NCBI GenBank assembly: GCA_029880385.1
Contig: JAOUOM010000194.1
Location: 1 to 5,412 of the forward strand
Direction: 5' to 3'
Length of the DNA: 5,412 bases
DNA from: Cyclobacteriaceae bacterium
Lineage (GTDB): Bacteria; Bacteroidota; Bacteroidia; Cytophagales; Cyclobacteriaceae
The position numbers were made by a program, and so were the translations under genes. The first letter of the stretch is position 1; the number at the start of each line of letters is the position of its first letter. The notes beneath the pieces are model-generated. The model ran no database searches and had not been told where the DNA came from. It was given only the letters and a program-made list of their open reading frames with translations. This document shows positions 5,294-5,412 of the stretch, in pieces.

Positions 5294-5412
5294 TGGGATT
5301 GATTCATCCTATGAATTGTGTTTTTAACTGGAATTTGTATTGAGTGGAGTAGTTGGTGGTTCAGTTGATACTGGAGCTTTGTATGCAGGTGTTCTTTTTG
5401 GTTATTTTAACC

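Noticed and set aside
5325..5412. Plus-strand frames open at the right edge: a Gly/Val-rich frame after TAA at 5325-5327 containing SGVVGGSVDTGALYAGVLF, and ATG at 5383
   Set aside because: The first has no ATG start and only about 28 codons; the second has only 10 codons. Both are too short to judge, though the GG-containing hydrophobic stretch would deserve a look if sequence to the right became available.
1..5412. tRNA, CRISPR repeats, insertion-sequence ends or attachment sites
   Set aside because: I looked for spaced direct repeats, cloverleaf-like segments, transposase frames and terminal inverted repeats and found none.

Overview
The window looks like chromosomal DNA from a Bacteroidota bacterium, probably of the Cytophagales type. 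The evidence is a FecI-like sigma factor of the Bacteroidetes expansion family next to a FecR-like anti-sigma factor, a second Bacteroidota-type ECF sigma factor with a coiled-coil membrane partner, genes without clear Shine-Dalgarno sequences, and one match to the Bacteroidota promoter (TTG, then TAnnTTTG). The placement is inferred from family resemblance, because no search was possible. I see no tRNA, rRNA, CRISPR array, insertion sequence or phage gene.

Left half, minus strand, transcribed right to left: a small outer-membrane-barrel-like protein (2759-2130), a lipoprotein with a serine beta-lactamase/DD-peptidase fold (2133-1042, start and stop overlapping by 4 bp), a FecI-like ECF sigma factor (1021-479, 20 bp gap), and a FecR-like anti-sigma factor that runs off the left edge (416-1, 62 bp gap containing a small hairpin). 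The tight spacing suggests one operon or two nested ones. The lipoprotein lacks the catalytic SxxK motif and is probably not an active serine hydrolase.

Middle: a 123-bp divergent intergenic region (2760-2882) carries a perfect 10-bp inverted repeat with a 5-bp spacer. Each arm reads outward as CAACTAAAAA and is followed at similar distance by GGTC or GATC. This could be an operator, or two back-to-back ECF-type promoters.

Right half, plus strand: a second ECF sigma factor (2883-3437, apparent TTG start), a single-pass membrane protein with a periplasmic coiled coil that is probably its anti-sigma factor (3430-3951, 8 bp overlap), and an exported repeat-rich beta protein resembling DUF4097-type proteins (3929-4981, 23 bp overlap). 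The three overlap and are probably translationally coupled. A convergent 69-residue protein (5220-5011, minus) follows after 29 bp, with a good Bacteroidota promoter candidate upstream. The last roughly 110 bases hold no gene I can support.

Overall the window holds two unrelated ECF sigma/anti-sigma pairs on opposite sides of a shared control region, with an outer-membrane-type protein and a catalytically dead lipoprotein attached to one side and a secreted beta-repeat protein to the other. A cell-envelope sensing or response role is a reasonable inference but is not shown by the sequence.
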